Assembly: GCA_024642485.1 (NCBI GenBank)
Contig: JAHEAY010000023.1
Coordinates: 1 to 32,761 of the forward strand
DNA: 32,761 nt
Source: Cytophagaceae bacterium
GTDB taxonomy: Bacteria > Bacteroidota > Bacteroidia > Cytophagales > Spirosomataceae
Direction: 5' to 3'
The notes beneath the pieces were generated by a model. That model saw only the letters and a program-made list of their open reading frames with translations, did not search any database and was not told the DNA's origin. The position numbers were made by a program, and so were the translations under genes. Numbering within the stretch: position 1 is the stretch's first letter; the number at the start of each line of letters is the position of its first letter. This document shows, in pieces, positions 1 to 9,168 of the stretch.

Positions 1-248
1 TGTAAGTCTTGCAAGATAGCATAGCTTGCTTTTTGGAGGCGTTTAAAGCCGCCAGGAAGATCGTTCCCAGCCAGGTAGACCTTGATGTGAATCGGCCCAT
101 CCAAAGACTGTAAGGTTGCAAGGGTGGATTCGCTTAGGGTGAACTTCTTTTCTTCGCTTAAATCCCAACGAACTAGGACATACGGACTTGCCAGGAGCAT
201 TAAAAGCCCTGCAGAAACGAATAAAATCCAAGCACGTAAATTTTTCAT
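1..248 (-). CDS. gldG: Gliding-motility ABC-type protein GldG, N-terminal part (runs off the window edge)
   Basis: Own reverse-strand translation from ATG at 248: MKNLRAWILFVSAGLLMLLASPYVLVRWDLSEEKKFTLSESTLATLQSLDGPIHIKVYLAGNDLPGGFKRLQKASYAILQDL. The N-terminal TM plus RxDLxEEKxxTLS and GFKRLQ pattern resembles GldG. Absent from the ORF track because it is open at the edge; the track's 43..270 ORF is another frame. Confidence 0.8.
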   Translation of the reverse strand, partial: MKNLRAWILFVSAGLLMLLASPYVLVRWDLSEEKKFTLSESTLATLQSLDGPIHIKVYLAGNDLPGGFKRLQKASYAILQDL

Positions 249-260
249 GGCATCTAAACA

Positions 261-290
261 AGAAAAGCATCCCTTACAGAATGCTTTTCT
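261..290 (-). terminator. Perfect 10-bp stem hairpin between ppiD stop and gldG start
   Basis: AGAAAAGCAT-CCCTTACAGA-ATGCTTTTCT; T-rich tract on both sides, ends about 12 nt upstream of the gldG start. Confidence 0.5.
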
Positions 291-308
291 CTTTTTCGGT
301 AAGTACTA

Positions 309-2426
309 CTAATAGAACTTGTAACGCTTATCTACAATCTTAGCATTCTCTTTGATTGCCTCGTTGATGTAGAATGAAGAACGTTGAACGCCCATCATTT
401 GAATTTGATTTTTGTATAATGAGTAATCCGCTAAGGCTGGAGCCGCAACACCACCAGTTTTTTCTGCGATGAAAACACCATTGTCTCCTACGAATACAGC
501 ACTACGCTTTCCATTTTTCAAACCTGCAATACGTCCTAAAGCGACTGCATCTGGTCCTGCTGTATTCAACATACCGCCAGCCAAAGTTTGATCTTGTACC
601 GTTTCTACCAAAGCACCCGCACCGTATTTCTGTGCGATTTGCTCTAATGTACCTTTGATACCTGCTAATTTTTTCGAGATTTGCTCACCTTTGATTTCGT
701 TACGAACCAAAGCCGTCAATTCGATGCGGAAGTCTTCAACTTTCACATTGTCTTTCTCAGTTTTACCTGTTAAGAAGGCAACGATGTATTGGTTATCTTG
801 CTCAAATACTTTCTTTGAACCATCACCTACTGCAGTGTTGTCATCAAATGCCCAACGAACGATTTCACGTGCATTGGCTAAGTTGTTAACTGCTGATGAG
901 TTTTCTTGCAAACGATCGGCACGCATCATGATGATTGATTTGTCTTTCTTCAAAGCCGCCTCAAAAGCGCCTACTGTTCCATTCGCATTCGCGAATGCAT
1001 CTGCTTGCGTGAACACCTTGTCTAATGTTGATTGCGATGGAGCGATTGTTTTGTTGATCGCCGCTAATTTATAGCTTGTGTTTGTTTTAGCATCCGTTAC
1101 TTTCACAACGTGGTAACCAAAATCAGTTTCAACAACACCTGGCATCAACCCTGTTCCATTAAAACCAAACAATGCTTTCTCGAATGACTTAACCATTCCG
1201 CCATTGTTTTTGAAATAGCCTAAATCGCCACCGTTTTGAGCTGTACCATCCATGCCATTCATTTGAGCCAAAGTCTCAAAACTTCCGCCTCCTTTAACTT
1301 GCGCTAAAATTGCTTCAGCACGTTGCTTTGCTTGTGCTTTCGCTGAATCGGATTTGTTTGCCGGAGCTATTAAAATATGGCTTGCACGCATCGTGAACAA
1401 AGAATCTTTCTTTACTCCACCGTATTTGTAAATCGAATAAGTTAATCCTTCTTTGAATGGTCCGTAGATACCACCCACTTGGAAGGTTGGCAACATCGCT
1501 TTCACCGCTGCAGGAATTTCCGCGTATGGTAACAAGTACGGAGTGCGCACATCCGAATTCAACATGGCAAAAGCTGAATCGTTTGGCGCAACCGCTAAGT
1601 CTTTCGCTAATTTTTTGATTTGCGTGTAGAACTCAGCTGTATCTTGTTTCGTAGGAATTACAGGGAAAGTCGCATATTGGATTGAACGTGTGTTCGTTCC
1701 TTTGAATTGATCTTTGTGCTTCGCTAAATACTCTTCTAATTGCGCATCAGTCACTTTCACGGTTGTGTCTGCCACTGAGAAGAAAGGCACAAATAAGAAA
1801 CGCGCATTGAACTTCGCATTTTGCGCTTGGTATTCTTTTTGCGCATCTGCTTGTGTAACGTAGTTAGACAAACGCAATAAGTTCTCATATTTTGAACGAA
1901 TACGATCTTGTGAAATCGACTTCTCAAACGCCGCCCAAGCTTGTTGTTGTTGCGCTGGCATTGTTTTCAAGTTCTTCAAAAATTGGATGACAAACGTTTT
2001 GTCAAATTGACCTGTTTGTGGATTTGTGAATTGTTGGCGTACAGACGGGTGGATGTAATTTCCTTGAACCATGTCGATCAATTCCTCTTCAGAAACCTTT
2101 AATCCCAAGGCATCGAATTCTTTTTTATAAGCAATATCCAAAACGAATTGGTTCCAAACTTGCTCACGAATCGAAGCAGCTTCTTGCTCAGATGGGCCTT
2201 TGCCTGTTTGAGCCGTGTAATTAGCCGTAGCTTCTTCTACTTTCTTTTGGAAGTCTTGAATCATAATGCTTTCGCCCGCGATTTGCCCTACTTCTTGAGA
2301 ACTTGAACCAAATAAAGATGATTTACCTTGGAAAATATCACTTCCCACGAGAAACAACACTAAACTGATCGCGATAGCCGCTGCCGCAATTCCCGATTTC
2401 TCTCTAATTTTTGTAATTAATGCCAT
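309..2426 (-). CDS. Peptidylprolyl isomerase / SurA-PpiD-type periplasmic foldase
   Basis: 705 aa, single N-terminal TM, SurA_N-like region and parvulin core (RASHILIAP...GGDLGYF...GYHVVKV). Confidence 0.88.
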   Translation of the reverse strand: MALITKIREKSGIAAAAIAISLVLFLVGSDIFQGKSSLFGSSSQEVGQIAGESIMIQDFQKKVEEATANYTAQTGKGPSEQEAASIREQVWNQFVLDIAYKKEFDALGLKVSEEELIDMVQGNYIHPSVRQQFTNPQTGQFDKTFVIQFLKNLKTMPAQQQQAWAAFEKSISQDRIRSKYENLLRLSNYVTQADAQKEYQAQNAKFNARFLFVPFFSVADTTVKVTDAQLEEYLAKHKDQFKGTNTRSIQYATFPVIPTKQDTAEFYTQIKKLAKDLAVAPNDSAFAMLNSDVRTPYLLPYAEIPAAVKAMLPTFQVGGIYGPFKEGLTYSIYKYGGVKKDSLFTMRASHILIAPANKSDSAKAQAKQRAEAILAQVKGGGSFETLAQMNGMDGTAQNGGDLGYFKNNGGMVKSFEKALFGFNGTGLMPGVVETDFGYHVVKVTDAKTNTSYKLAAINKTIAPSQSTLDKVFTQADAFANANGTVGAFEAALKKDKSIIMMRADRLQENSSAVNNLANAREIVRWAFDDNTAVGDGSKKVFEQDNQYIVAFLTGKTEKDNVKVEDFRIELTALVRNEIKGEQISKKLAGIKGTLEQIAQKYGAGALVETVQDQTLAGGMLNTAGPDAVALGRIAGLKNGKRSAVFVGDNGVFIAEKTGGVAAPALADYSLYKNQIQMMGVQRSSFYINEAIKENAKIVDKRYKFY

Positions 2427-2549
2427 TGATACTATTATCTAATTGTTTTGTACGCTTTCTTTTCTTTGTATTTCTCGACTTTGTCTTGAACAAAAGAAAC
2501 GCAAAATAATCACATTTCTAATGAAAAAGCAAGTCATTTCTAAACTAAT

Positions 2550-3674
2550 CTAGCCTTTTAAAACGCTTCGTAAACTTTCAAGGAAACGATCTGCGATGGC
2601 TTGGTCAATCGCCAAACTTGGCAATAAACGTAGCGTATGCTTTCCTGCATAGCCCATGAAAATATGGTGCTTGTGTAATAATGCATCCCGAATAGGCCCT
2701 ACAGCTTCTTCAAGCTCGATTCCAATCATCAATCCACGTCCGCGAACTTCTTTGATACCTTGAATTCCGGCTAATTCTTGCTCGATATAGGCGCCAATTT
2801 GCGTTGCATTGGCTAATAAATTTTCTTCTTCAATGATATCCAACACGACATTAGCTGCTGTACATGCCAAATGATTCCCACCAAAAGTCGTACCTAGCAA
2901 GCCATAACTCGCCTGAATATGAGGTGCGATTAACACGCCGCCAATCGGGAAACCATTGCCCATGCCTTTCGCTGTGGTCATCATATCGGGATTAATTCCC
3001 GCATATTGATGCGAGAAGAATTTCCCCGAACGGCCATAGCCACATTGAACCGAATCCAAGATTAATTGTGCTCCCGTTTCATCGCAATGCTGACGCAATG
3101 CTTGTAAAAATGGGGTGGAGGCAACTTGAATGCCACCTACGCCTTGAATACCTTCTACAATCACTGCGGCCGTTTCTTCCGTAATGACGTCCGATAATCC
3201 CTCGATTTGATTGAAGGGATGGAATGTTACATGGGATGTATCATTGATCGGTGCGACGATGCTCGGGTTGTCGGTAACCGCCACAGCACCAGCTGTTCTG
3301 CCGTGGAATGCTTTGGTGAATGCGACAACTTTCTTACGTCCGGTGTGAAAAGAAGCCAATTTTAAGGCATTTTCATTTGATTCAGCACCAGAATTCGTTA
3401 AGAATAATTGGTAGGTAGGATATCCTGAAACACGTCCTAATTTCTCCGCTAATTCCGCTTGGCCACCGATGATGATGGAATTTGAATAGAAACCGATGTT
3501 GGACAATTGTTCCGTCATCTTAGCCACATAAGTCGGGTGGGAGTGACCTATCGAGATCACCGCATGTCCGCCATATAAATCTAAATATTCCTGTCCATTT
3601 TTATCCCAAACCGTGCTTCCTTGGGCTTTCACCAATTCGATAGGGTAGAGGGGATATACGTCAAATAGTTTCAT
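2550..3674 (-). CDS. argD: Acetyl-/succinyl-ornithine aminotransferase (PLP class III)
   Basis: 374 aa, class III aminotransferase motifs (NSGAESNENALKLA, DSVQCGYGRSGKFF, TTAKGMGNGFPIG); in an arginine operon. Confidence 0.9.
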   Translation of the reverse strand: MKLFDVYPLYPIELVKAQGSTVWDKNGQEYLDLYGGHAVISIGHSHPTYVAKMTEQLSNIGFYSNSIIIGGQAELAEKLGRVSGYPTYQLFLTNSGAESNENALKLASFHTGRKKVVAFTKAFHGRTAGAVAVTDNPSIVAPINDTSHVTFHPFNQIEGLSDVITEETAAVIVEGIQGVGGIQVASTPFLQALRQHCDETGAQLILDSVQCGYGRSGKFFSHQYAGINPDMMTTAKGMGNGFPIGGVLIAPHIQASYGLLGTTFGGNHLACTAANVVLDIIEEENLLANATQIGAYIEQELAGIQGIKEVRGRGLMIGIELEEAVGPIRDALLHKHHIFMGYAGKHTLRLLPSLAIDQAIADRFLESLRSVLKG

Positions 3675-3680
3675 GTTATC

Positions 3681-3708
3681 AGTCGCTAGTCTCTAGTCGC
3701 TAGTTTAA
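3681..3708 (+). repeat. Heptamer array, family 1 (AGTCGCT AGTCTCT AGTCGCT AGTTTAA)
   Basis: Read directly; 7-nt period immediately 5' of the argD start codon. Confidence 0.85.
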
Positions 3709-3720
3709 ATTTTAAATATT

Positions 3721-3827
3721 CCCTAGGTTTTAACCTGGGGTTAATGTTTTTTATGGCCCCTGACTTCAGTCTGGGGAATCGGCGCACAGCGCCTCAACCT
3801 TTGGCAATCCTGAAAGGTTTGCCAAAG
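3721..3827. repeat. Cluster of four hairpin-forming palindromes in the argC-argD spacer
   Basis: CCCTAGGTT-TT-AACCTGGGG (3721-3740, one mismatch); CCCCTGACT-TC-AGTCTGGGG (3757-3776, one mismatch); GGCGC-ACA-GCGCC (3781-3793); CTTTGGCAA-TCCTGAAAGGT-TTGCCAAAG (3799-3827). Confidence 0.85.
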
Positions 3828-3832
3828 ACAAA

Positions 3833-3867
3833 ACCTCTTACCTCTTACCTCTTACCTCTTACCTCCT
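3833..3867 (-). repeat. Heptamer array (ACCTCTT)x4 + ACCTCCT; GAGGTAA family on the coding strand
   Basis: Four perfect and one imperfect tandem 7-mers running into the argC stop codon (3866-3868). Confidence 0.92.
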
Positions 3868-4816
3868 AAAACCCTATCGCCTTCAATCCCAAGCCCGCGG
3901 TCTCAGGCCAGCCCAACATCAAATTCATGTTTTGAACGGCTTGGCCAGATGCGCCTTTGATTAAGTTGTCAATTACCGAGCTGATCAACAATTGGCCATC
4001 ATATACTTCTAAATGCAGAAAACATTTATTGGTATTCACCACTTGCTTCACGTCAATGGCCTTTGGACTTACAAATACGAAAGGCGAATCTTGGTAATAG
4101 CTTTCATAAAGTTCGACAGCCTCTTCCTGAGTGCCTGCAAATGCCGTGTACACATTGGCCATGATGCCGCGTGAAAAGTTTCCACGGTAGGGGATGAAAT
4201 TTACCTTGGGTGCAGGAGATTTTGTTCCCAATACCATACCGATTTCCGTCAGGTGCTGATGTGTAAAAGCTTTGTAAATGCTCACATTGTTATTTCTCCA
4301 GGAGAAATGACTCGTAGAAGATAGTGCTTGGCCTGCTCCCGTTGAGCCTGTCACCGCCGAAACGTGTATATCTGCTTTCAATAAACCCGCTTGTGCCAAA
4401 GGCAAAAGTGCCAATTCAATCGAAGTAGCGAAACAACCCGGGTTGGCGATTTTATTCGCCGACTGGATTTTTGACTTTTGGAATTCGGCTAAGCCGTAGA
4501 CAAATCCTTCGGACTCATCACGGAAATCCGTGCTCAAATCTACGATTTTGGTATGCCATGGAATCTCATTCGCTGCTAAGAATTTCTTTGATTCGCCGTG
4601 TCCAGAACACAAGAAGAGTACATCTACCGGGCTCAAATCAGCGCAGAAACGTGTATTCGTTGATCCCAAAAGATCCGTATGCACGTCAGAAACCAATTTT
4701 CCTGCTTGCGAATTGGACATAATACAAGTTAATTGAACATCCGGGTGATTGACCAAGATGCGCAATAATTCACCACCTGTGTAGCCCGCAGCGCCTACGA
4801 TTCCAATTTTAGCCAT
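3866..4816 (-). CDS. argC: N-acetyl(succinyl)-gamma-glutamyl-phosphate reductase
   Basis: MAKIGIVGAAGYTGGELLRIL, NPGCFATSIELALLPL catalytic Cys motif. Confidence 0.95.
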   Translation of the reverse strand: MAKIGIVGAAGYTGGELLRILVNHPDVQLTCIMSNSQAGKLVSDVHTDLLGSTNTRFCADLSPVDVLFLCSGHGESKKFLAANEIPWHTKIVDLSTDFRDESEGFVYGLAEFQKSKIQSANKIANPGCFATSIELALLPLAQAGLLKADIHVSAVTGSTGAGQALSSTSHFSWRNNNVSIYKAFTHQHLTEIGMVLGTKSPAPKVNFIPYRGNFSRGIMANVYTAFAGTQEEAVELYESYYQDSPFVFVSPKAIDVKQVVNTNKCFLHLEVYDGQLLISSVIDNLIKGASGQAVQNMNLMLGWPETAGLGLKAIGF

Positions 4817-6012
4817 TAGTTTGATTCGTTTACTTTCCGGTGAATCATCGTTTGGTTCGAAACGATTTTCGAGAATCCTCTCACATCATCACCCGTCCAT
4901 GCTTTGTTCATTTCCCCATAGGCACCAAATGCCGATGACATCAAGTCAAATTTCGACTCGATACCTGTCACCTGGAATTGATAAGGGGATAAAACCACGT
5001 GAACGGTCCCTGTAACATTGTCCTGTGTATCTGCTAGGAAGGTTTCGAAATTCCGCATAATTGGATCCAAGAATTGTCCTTCGTGCAATAAAGTGCCATA
5101 CATATCACCAATGTTTTGTTTCCAATACAATTGGTGTTTTGTCAACACGTGTTTCTCTAATAAATGATGCGCCTTAATGATGATCAATGGTGCAGGAGCC
5201 TCAAAGCCCACACGACCTTTGATACCAATAATTGTATCACCCACGTGAATATCTCGGCCGATCGCATAAGCACCCGCGCGTGCAGTCAATTCACGAATGG
5301 CATCTACCGAGCTTGCATATTTCTCGCCATCGATGCCCACTAATTGGCCATATTCAAATTGCAAAGATAATTTGCTCGGTTTCGTTTCTGTTAATTGTGT
5401 TGGCCATGCCTCTTCTGGTAAATAACCATCGGATGTCAACGTTTCTTTACCTCCTACCGATGTTCCCCAAAGACCTTTATTGATCGAATAAGTGGATTTA
5501 TGCCACTCTTGTACAACACCTTTTGATTTCAAGAAATCGATTTCTGCTTCACGTGATAATTGTAAGTCGCGAATAGGCGTGATGACTTCACATTCTGGTG
5601 CCAAAATGCGGAATACCACATCGAAACGAACTTGGTCATTGCCTGCACCTGTACTTCCGTGAGCGATCGCTTTGGCACCTAATTTAGCTGCATATTTAGC
5701 GACGGCAGTTGCTTGGAAAACACGCTCAGCTGAAACAGATAATGGATAAGTATTATTTTTCAATACGTTTCCAAAGACCAAATACTTGATGCAATCTTGG
5801 TAATATTCTTCCACGACATCTAACGTAACGTGTGAAGTTACTCCTAAGGAATAGGCTTTTTCTTCAATCGTCTTTAATTCCGCAGGTGAAAAACCACCTG
5901 TGTCTACCAAAGCTGAGTGCACTTCCATGCCGCGCTCTTCGGTTAAGTATTTTACACAAAATGATGTATCTAATCCCCCACTAAATGCGAGTATTACTTT
6001 CGGCTTGCTCAT
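4816..6012 (-). CDS. argG: Argininosuccinate synthase
   Basis: AFSGGLDTSFCVKYL, AHGSTGAGNDQVRFD; stop overlaps the argC start (TAATG). Confidence 0.96.
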   Translation of the reverse strand: MSKPKVILAFSGGLDTSFCVKYLTEERGMEVHSALVDTGGFSPAELKTIEEKAYSLGVTSHVTLDVVEEYYQDCIKYLVFGNVLKNNTYPLSVSAERVFQATAVAKYAAKLGAKAIAHGSTGAGNDQVRFDVVFRILAPECEVITPIRDLQLSREAEIDFLKSKGVVQEWHKSTYSINKGLWGTSVGGKETLTSDGYLPEEAWPTQLTETKPSKLSLQFEYGQLVGIDGEKYASSVDAIRELTARAGAYAIGRDIHVGDTIIGIKGRVGFEAPAPLIIIKAHHLLEKHVLTKHQLYWKQNIGDMYGTLLHEGQFLDPIMRNFETFLADTQDNVTGTVHVVLSPYQFQVTGIESKFDLMSSAFGAYGEMNKAWTGDDVRGFSKIVSNQTMIHRKVNESN

Positions 6013-6015
6013 AAT

Positions 6016-6678
6016 TTATTTGGATTTTCCTTTCTTATGGAAAGGCATTAATAATTTCTCTTTAATTTTTTTCAATTGGGTGAAGTCGGCAATGTTCTTT
6101 AAAAAGATCCATTTGTCGTCTTTTTCCGGTTTAACTGTTGTTTGTGCCGGGTCGTAAATCATCCCCGTGCATAAACAAATCTTGCGTTCCGTTCGGGTTA
6201 AGATGTCATAATTCACGCAGGATTGGCAACCTTTCCAAAAGTTATCATCTACCGGTAATTCAGAAAAGGTCGTTGGCTCATAGCCCAAATCCGAATTAAT
6301 CTTCATCACCGCGAGTGAAGTCGTAATACCAATGATTTTGGCATCCGGAAAACGTGTGCGAGATAATTCAAAAGCTTTTGATTTAACCGCTTTGGCGACA
6401 CCGTATTGTCGGTAAGATGGTTTAACGATCAAACCCGAGTTTGCGACAAACTTGCCATGTTGCCAAGTTTCAATGTAGCAAAAGCCCACGAATTCGCCTG
6501 TTACATCATCTGTTGCGATGATGGCTTTACCTTCCGACATTTTTTCTTGCAGGTATTCGGGTGTACGTTTGGCGATACCGGTGCCACGTGCTTTGGCAGA
6601 TTCTGCCATCTCGTGGCAAATAGATTCCGCTAGGTCAAAATGGGCTTGACTAGCGATTTGAACAGTATATGAATTCAT
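6016..6678 (-). CDS. GNAT-family N-acyltransferase heading the arg operon (candidate N-acyl(succinyl)glutamate synthase)
   Basis: GNAT-like fold, start at MNSYTVQIASQ, 3 nt from argG; C-terminal CxxC...CxC (CQSC...CLC). Confidence 0.8.
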   Translation of the reverse strand: MNSYTVQIASQAHFDLAESICHEMAESAKARGTGIAKRTPEYLQEKMSEGKAIIATDDVTGEFVGFCYIETWQHGKFVANSGLIVKPSYRQYGVAKAVKSKAFELSRTRFPDAKIIGITTSLAVMKINSDLGYEPTTFSELPVDDNFWKGCQSCVNYDILTRTERKICLCTGMIYDPAQTTVKPEKDDKWIFLKNIADFTQLKKIKEKLLMPFHKKGKSK

Positions 6679-6740
6679 GAATGGAATCAAGTATAAATGA
6701 AACAAATAGGTAAATCAATCTTGCAGGGGAATCATACCCT

Positions 6741-6769
6741 GAAGATGAATCTTCGTCGTCGGAGCGACG
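6741..6769. other. Two adjacent palindromes in the divergent GNAT/aat intergenic region
   Basis: GAAGAT-GA-ATCTTC (6741-6754) and CGTCG-GAG-CGACG (6757-6769). Confidence 0.6.
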
Positions 6770-6807
6770 TGACTACATACCTGTTTGAATTATTTATCTT
6801 CATGTTC

Positions 6808-6839
6808 TTGATAAACAGCGTGATTAAACGCTAATTTTG
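6808..6839 (+). promoter_or_regulatory. Bacteroidota-type promoter upstream of aat: TTG-N21-TAATTTTG
   Basis: Exact match to TAnnTTTG at 6832-6839 with TTG at 6808-6810. Confidence 0.6.
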
Positions 6840-6905
6840 TCTCGATAATAGGGGACAAATTTCAGTAATTCAACGGGGAAATCCCAACAATCAACTGATT
6901 ATTTC

Positions 6906-7514
6906 ATGGAAAATGATAATTCTTTAACAGCAGAAGCGTTGATTTATGCCTATACCTCGGGCGTCTTTCCGATGGCGGAAGCGGATGGAACGATCTATTG
7001 GTACCGTCCAGATCCCAGGGCAATCATTCCCATTGATACCTATAAGCCTGCCAAATCCCTGAAACCGATACTTAATCGGGGCCAATTTGAAATACGAATT
7101 GATACGGCATTTGAAGCTGTTATGCTAGCTTGTGCGGAACCTCGTGCGTATGAGCAGGAGACTTGGATATCGGAAGAGCTCATTCAAGCCTATGTCGAAT
7201 TACATCAAATGGGCTTCGCGCATTCGGTGGAAGCGTATGAGCATGGAGAACTCGTAGGTGGACTTTATGGCGTGCATTTCGCTTCAGCATTTTTTGGTGA
7301 ATCGATGTTTATGAAGGTTTCCAATGCGTCCAAGGTAGCCTTTCATTACTTAATTGAGATTTTGCGCGCAAATGATTTTAATTTGTTGGACACACAGTTT
7401 ATGAATGATAATGTGCAGCGATATGGAGCGATTGAAATAAAGCGTACGGCTTACGAAAAGTTATTGTCCAAGAGTTTAATGAAGGCAAGTGAATTTAAAT
7501 TGCCAGCCAAATAG
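6906..7514 (+). CDS. aat: Leucyl/phenylalanyl-tRNA-protein transferase
   Basis: YTSGVFPMAEADGTIYWYRPDPRAIIP, GGLYGVHFASAFFGESMF, LLDTQFMNDNVQRYGA. Confidence 0.95.
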   Translation: MENDNSLTAEALIYAYTSGVFPMAEADGTIYWYRPDPRAIIPIDTYKPAKSLKPILNRGQFEIRIDTAFEAVMLACAEPRAYEQETWISEELIQAYVELHQMGFAHSVEAYEHGELVGGLYGVHFASAFFGESMFMKVSNASKVAFHYLIEILRANDFNLLDTQFMNDNVQRYGAIEIKRTAYEKLLSKSLMKASEFKLPAK

Positions 7515-7560
7515 CCTAAATTTCATCATAAAGGGCTAAATTGTAGCAAAATTCAAGATT

Positions 7561-8589
7561 ATGTCAAAGCCGATTCTCGTCATTAAGTTTGGTTCATCTT
7601 CCATTACCCATGCCAATGGAGAAGTGAATGAACAGACGCTCGAGAAAATTGCGGCACAGGTAGCAAGTCTTCAAGGTGAATATTCCATTGTATTAGTATC
7701 GAGTGGCGCCGTAGCTGCGGGTAAAGGCTCTTTGAAACATTACAAAGGAACTTTGTCGGAGCGTAAGGCTGCCGCCGCGGTAGGGAATCCTTTATTAATT
7801 GCCAAATACAATCATTATTTCCAAAAATACGGTATCTCCATTGCCCAGAGTCTTTGCGAGCGTCATCATTTTTCCAAACGGGAATCTTTCCTGCAATTGA
7901 AGGAAACCTATCAAGAGCTTTGGCGAAATGACATTATTCCGATTGCAAATGAAAATGACGTGGTGAGTAATGTGGAATTAAAGTTTTCGGACAATGATGA
8001 ATTGGCAACTTTAATCGCTACCGGTTTTGGAGCTGAAAAATTATTGATTTCCACTTCGGTGGGTGGCTTATTAGATGAACAAGGTCAAATCATTCGTCAA
8101 GTTAAGGAGATCAACGCATCTATTTTGGATGTGGTGAATACGGATACATCTAGCACAGGCTTGGGCGGCATGATTTCCAAATTGACCTTCACGCGTTTGG
8201 CTACTCGAATGGGAATCAAAGTTGTGATTTTTGGATTAGATCAGGCGAATGGGATCATAGACGCTTTGCATGAAAATATCGGAACAGTTTTTGAGCCGCA
8301 ATCGGCAACACTTTCTGCCCGACAAAAATGGTTAGCTTCTGGTAGTGTCATTACCGGTAGAATCGTTTTAGATAAAGGAGCTGTCAAAGCTATCCAAAAC
8401 CGGAAGAGTCTATTATCCGTAGGAGTTCTAGAATACATCGGCGATTTCGAAAAAGGCGAAGTGGTCGAAATGCTGGACCCACAACACAATCCGATCGCCG
8501 TTGCGCGCGCGCGTTACTCCAAATCAGAGCTTGTTAATGTTACGGAAAGTAGGGAGGTGGCGAATGCGGATGATATAGTGGTCTATTAG
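7561..8589 (+). CDS. proB: Glutamate 5-kinase
   Basis: IVLVSSGAVAAGK, PIANENDVVSNVELKFSDNDELATLIA, TGLGGMISKL, C-terminal PUA-like region. Confidence 0.95.
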   Translation: MSKPILVIKFGSSSITHANGEVNEQTLEKIAAQVASLQGEYSIVLVSSGAVAAGKGSLKHYKGTLSERKAAAAVGNPLLIAKYNHYFQKYGISIAQSLCERHHFSKRESFLQLKETYQELWRNDIIPIANENDVVSNVELKFSDNDELATLIATGFGAEKLLISTSVGGLLDEQGQIIRQVKEINASILDVVNTDTSSTGLGGMISKLTFTRLATRMGIKVVIFGLDQANGIIDALHENIGTVFEPQSATLSARQKWLASGSVITGRIVLDKGAVKAIQNRKSLLSVGVLEYIGDFEKGEVVEMLDPQHNPIAVARARYSKSELVNVTESREVANADDIVVY

Positions 8590-8641
8590 TCGTTGGACGT
8601 TAGACATTGGTTTTTAGACATTAGACTTTGGACGTTGGAAT
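8586..8641 (+). repeat. Heptamer array, family 2 (TTRGACR), 8 units overlapping the proB stop
   Basis: TTAGTCG TTGGACG TTAGACA TTGGTTT TTAGACA TTAGACT TTGGACG TTGGAAT. Confidence 0.9.
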
Positions 8642-8753
8642 TATTTGTGTATGGATGCGATACTTTACGACCAATATTATCACCAATTTGATAAAATTGA
8701 ATCTTTATCAATTTTAATACTCATGATTATTTGAATTCATTCTTTCTTTGTTC

Positions 8754-9128
8754 ATGAAGAAAAAAGAAAGAAAAGTTGAGGATTTGATTGTTTGGCAGCA
8801 AGCCATTGATGTTGCGAATGTAATTTATTTGAATTTTAATTCATTGCACGATTTCGGTTTTAGAAGTCAAATTCAACGCGCAGCAGTTTCCATTTCTAAT
8901 AATATTGCTGAAGGATTTTATCGAAAATCTGACCGTGAATTTAAGCGCTTTCTTACTATTGCTCTCGGTTCAATGGGTGAACTGAAATCGATGTTGATTC
9001 TCGCCGTTCATTTGAAATATATATCAGGAGCATTACAATCGATATTAACAGATCAACTTAATCAGATAGGCAAGATGATTAATTCGCTTATTAATTACTT
9101 GGGACGTGAAATTGAAAGCTCTAAATGA
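8754..9128 (+). CDS. Four-helix-bundle protein of the 23S rRNA intervening-sequence (S23) family
   Basis: VEDLIVWQQAIDVANVIY...FGFRSQIQRAAVSISNNIAEGFYRKSDREFKRFLTIALGSMGELKS is characteristic of this family; no 23S rRNA nearby. Confidence 0.9.
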   Translation: MKKKERKVEDLIVWQQAIDVANVIYLNFNSLHDFGFRSQIQRAAVSISNNIAEGFYRKSDREFKRFLTIALGSMGELKSMLILAVHLKYISGALQSILTDQLNQIGKMINSLINYLGREIESSK

Positions 9129-9131
9129 AAA

Positions 9132-9155
9132 AAGACGCGAATTTCTTCGCGTCTT
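9132..9155 (-). terminator. secA terminator, perfect 10-bp stem
   Basis: AAGACGCGAA-TTTC-TTCGCGTCTT; on the minus strand followed by TTTTTT (from the 9128-9133 A-run). Confidence 0.8.
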
Positions 9156-9168
9156 AATTAATATGCTT

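Noticed and set aside
43-270. 75-aa minus ORF in the ORF track
   Set aside because: Wrong frame; the overlapping open frame from 248 encodes the GldG N-terminus.
655-1074. 139-aa plus-strand ORF antisense to ppiD
   Set aside because: Shadow ORF inside a confident CDS.
3833-3867. Shine-Dalgarno array (AGGAGG/AAGAGG on the minus strand) for argD
   Set aside because: Located about 160 nt upstream of argD, and Bacteroidota rarely rely on SD; better explained as a heptamer repeat.
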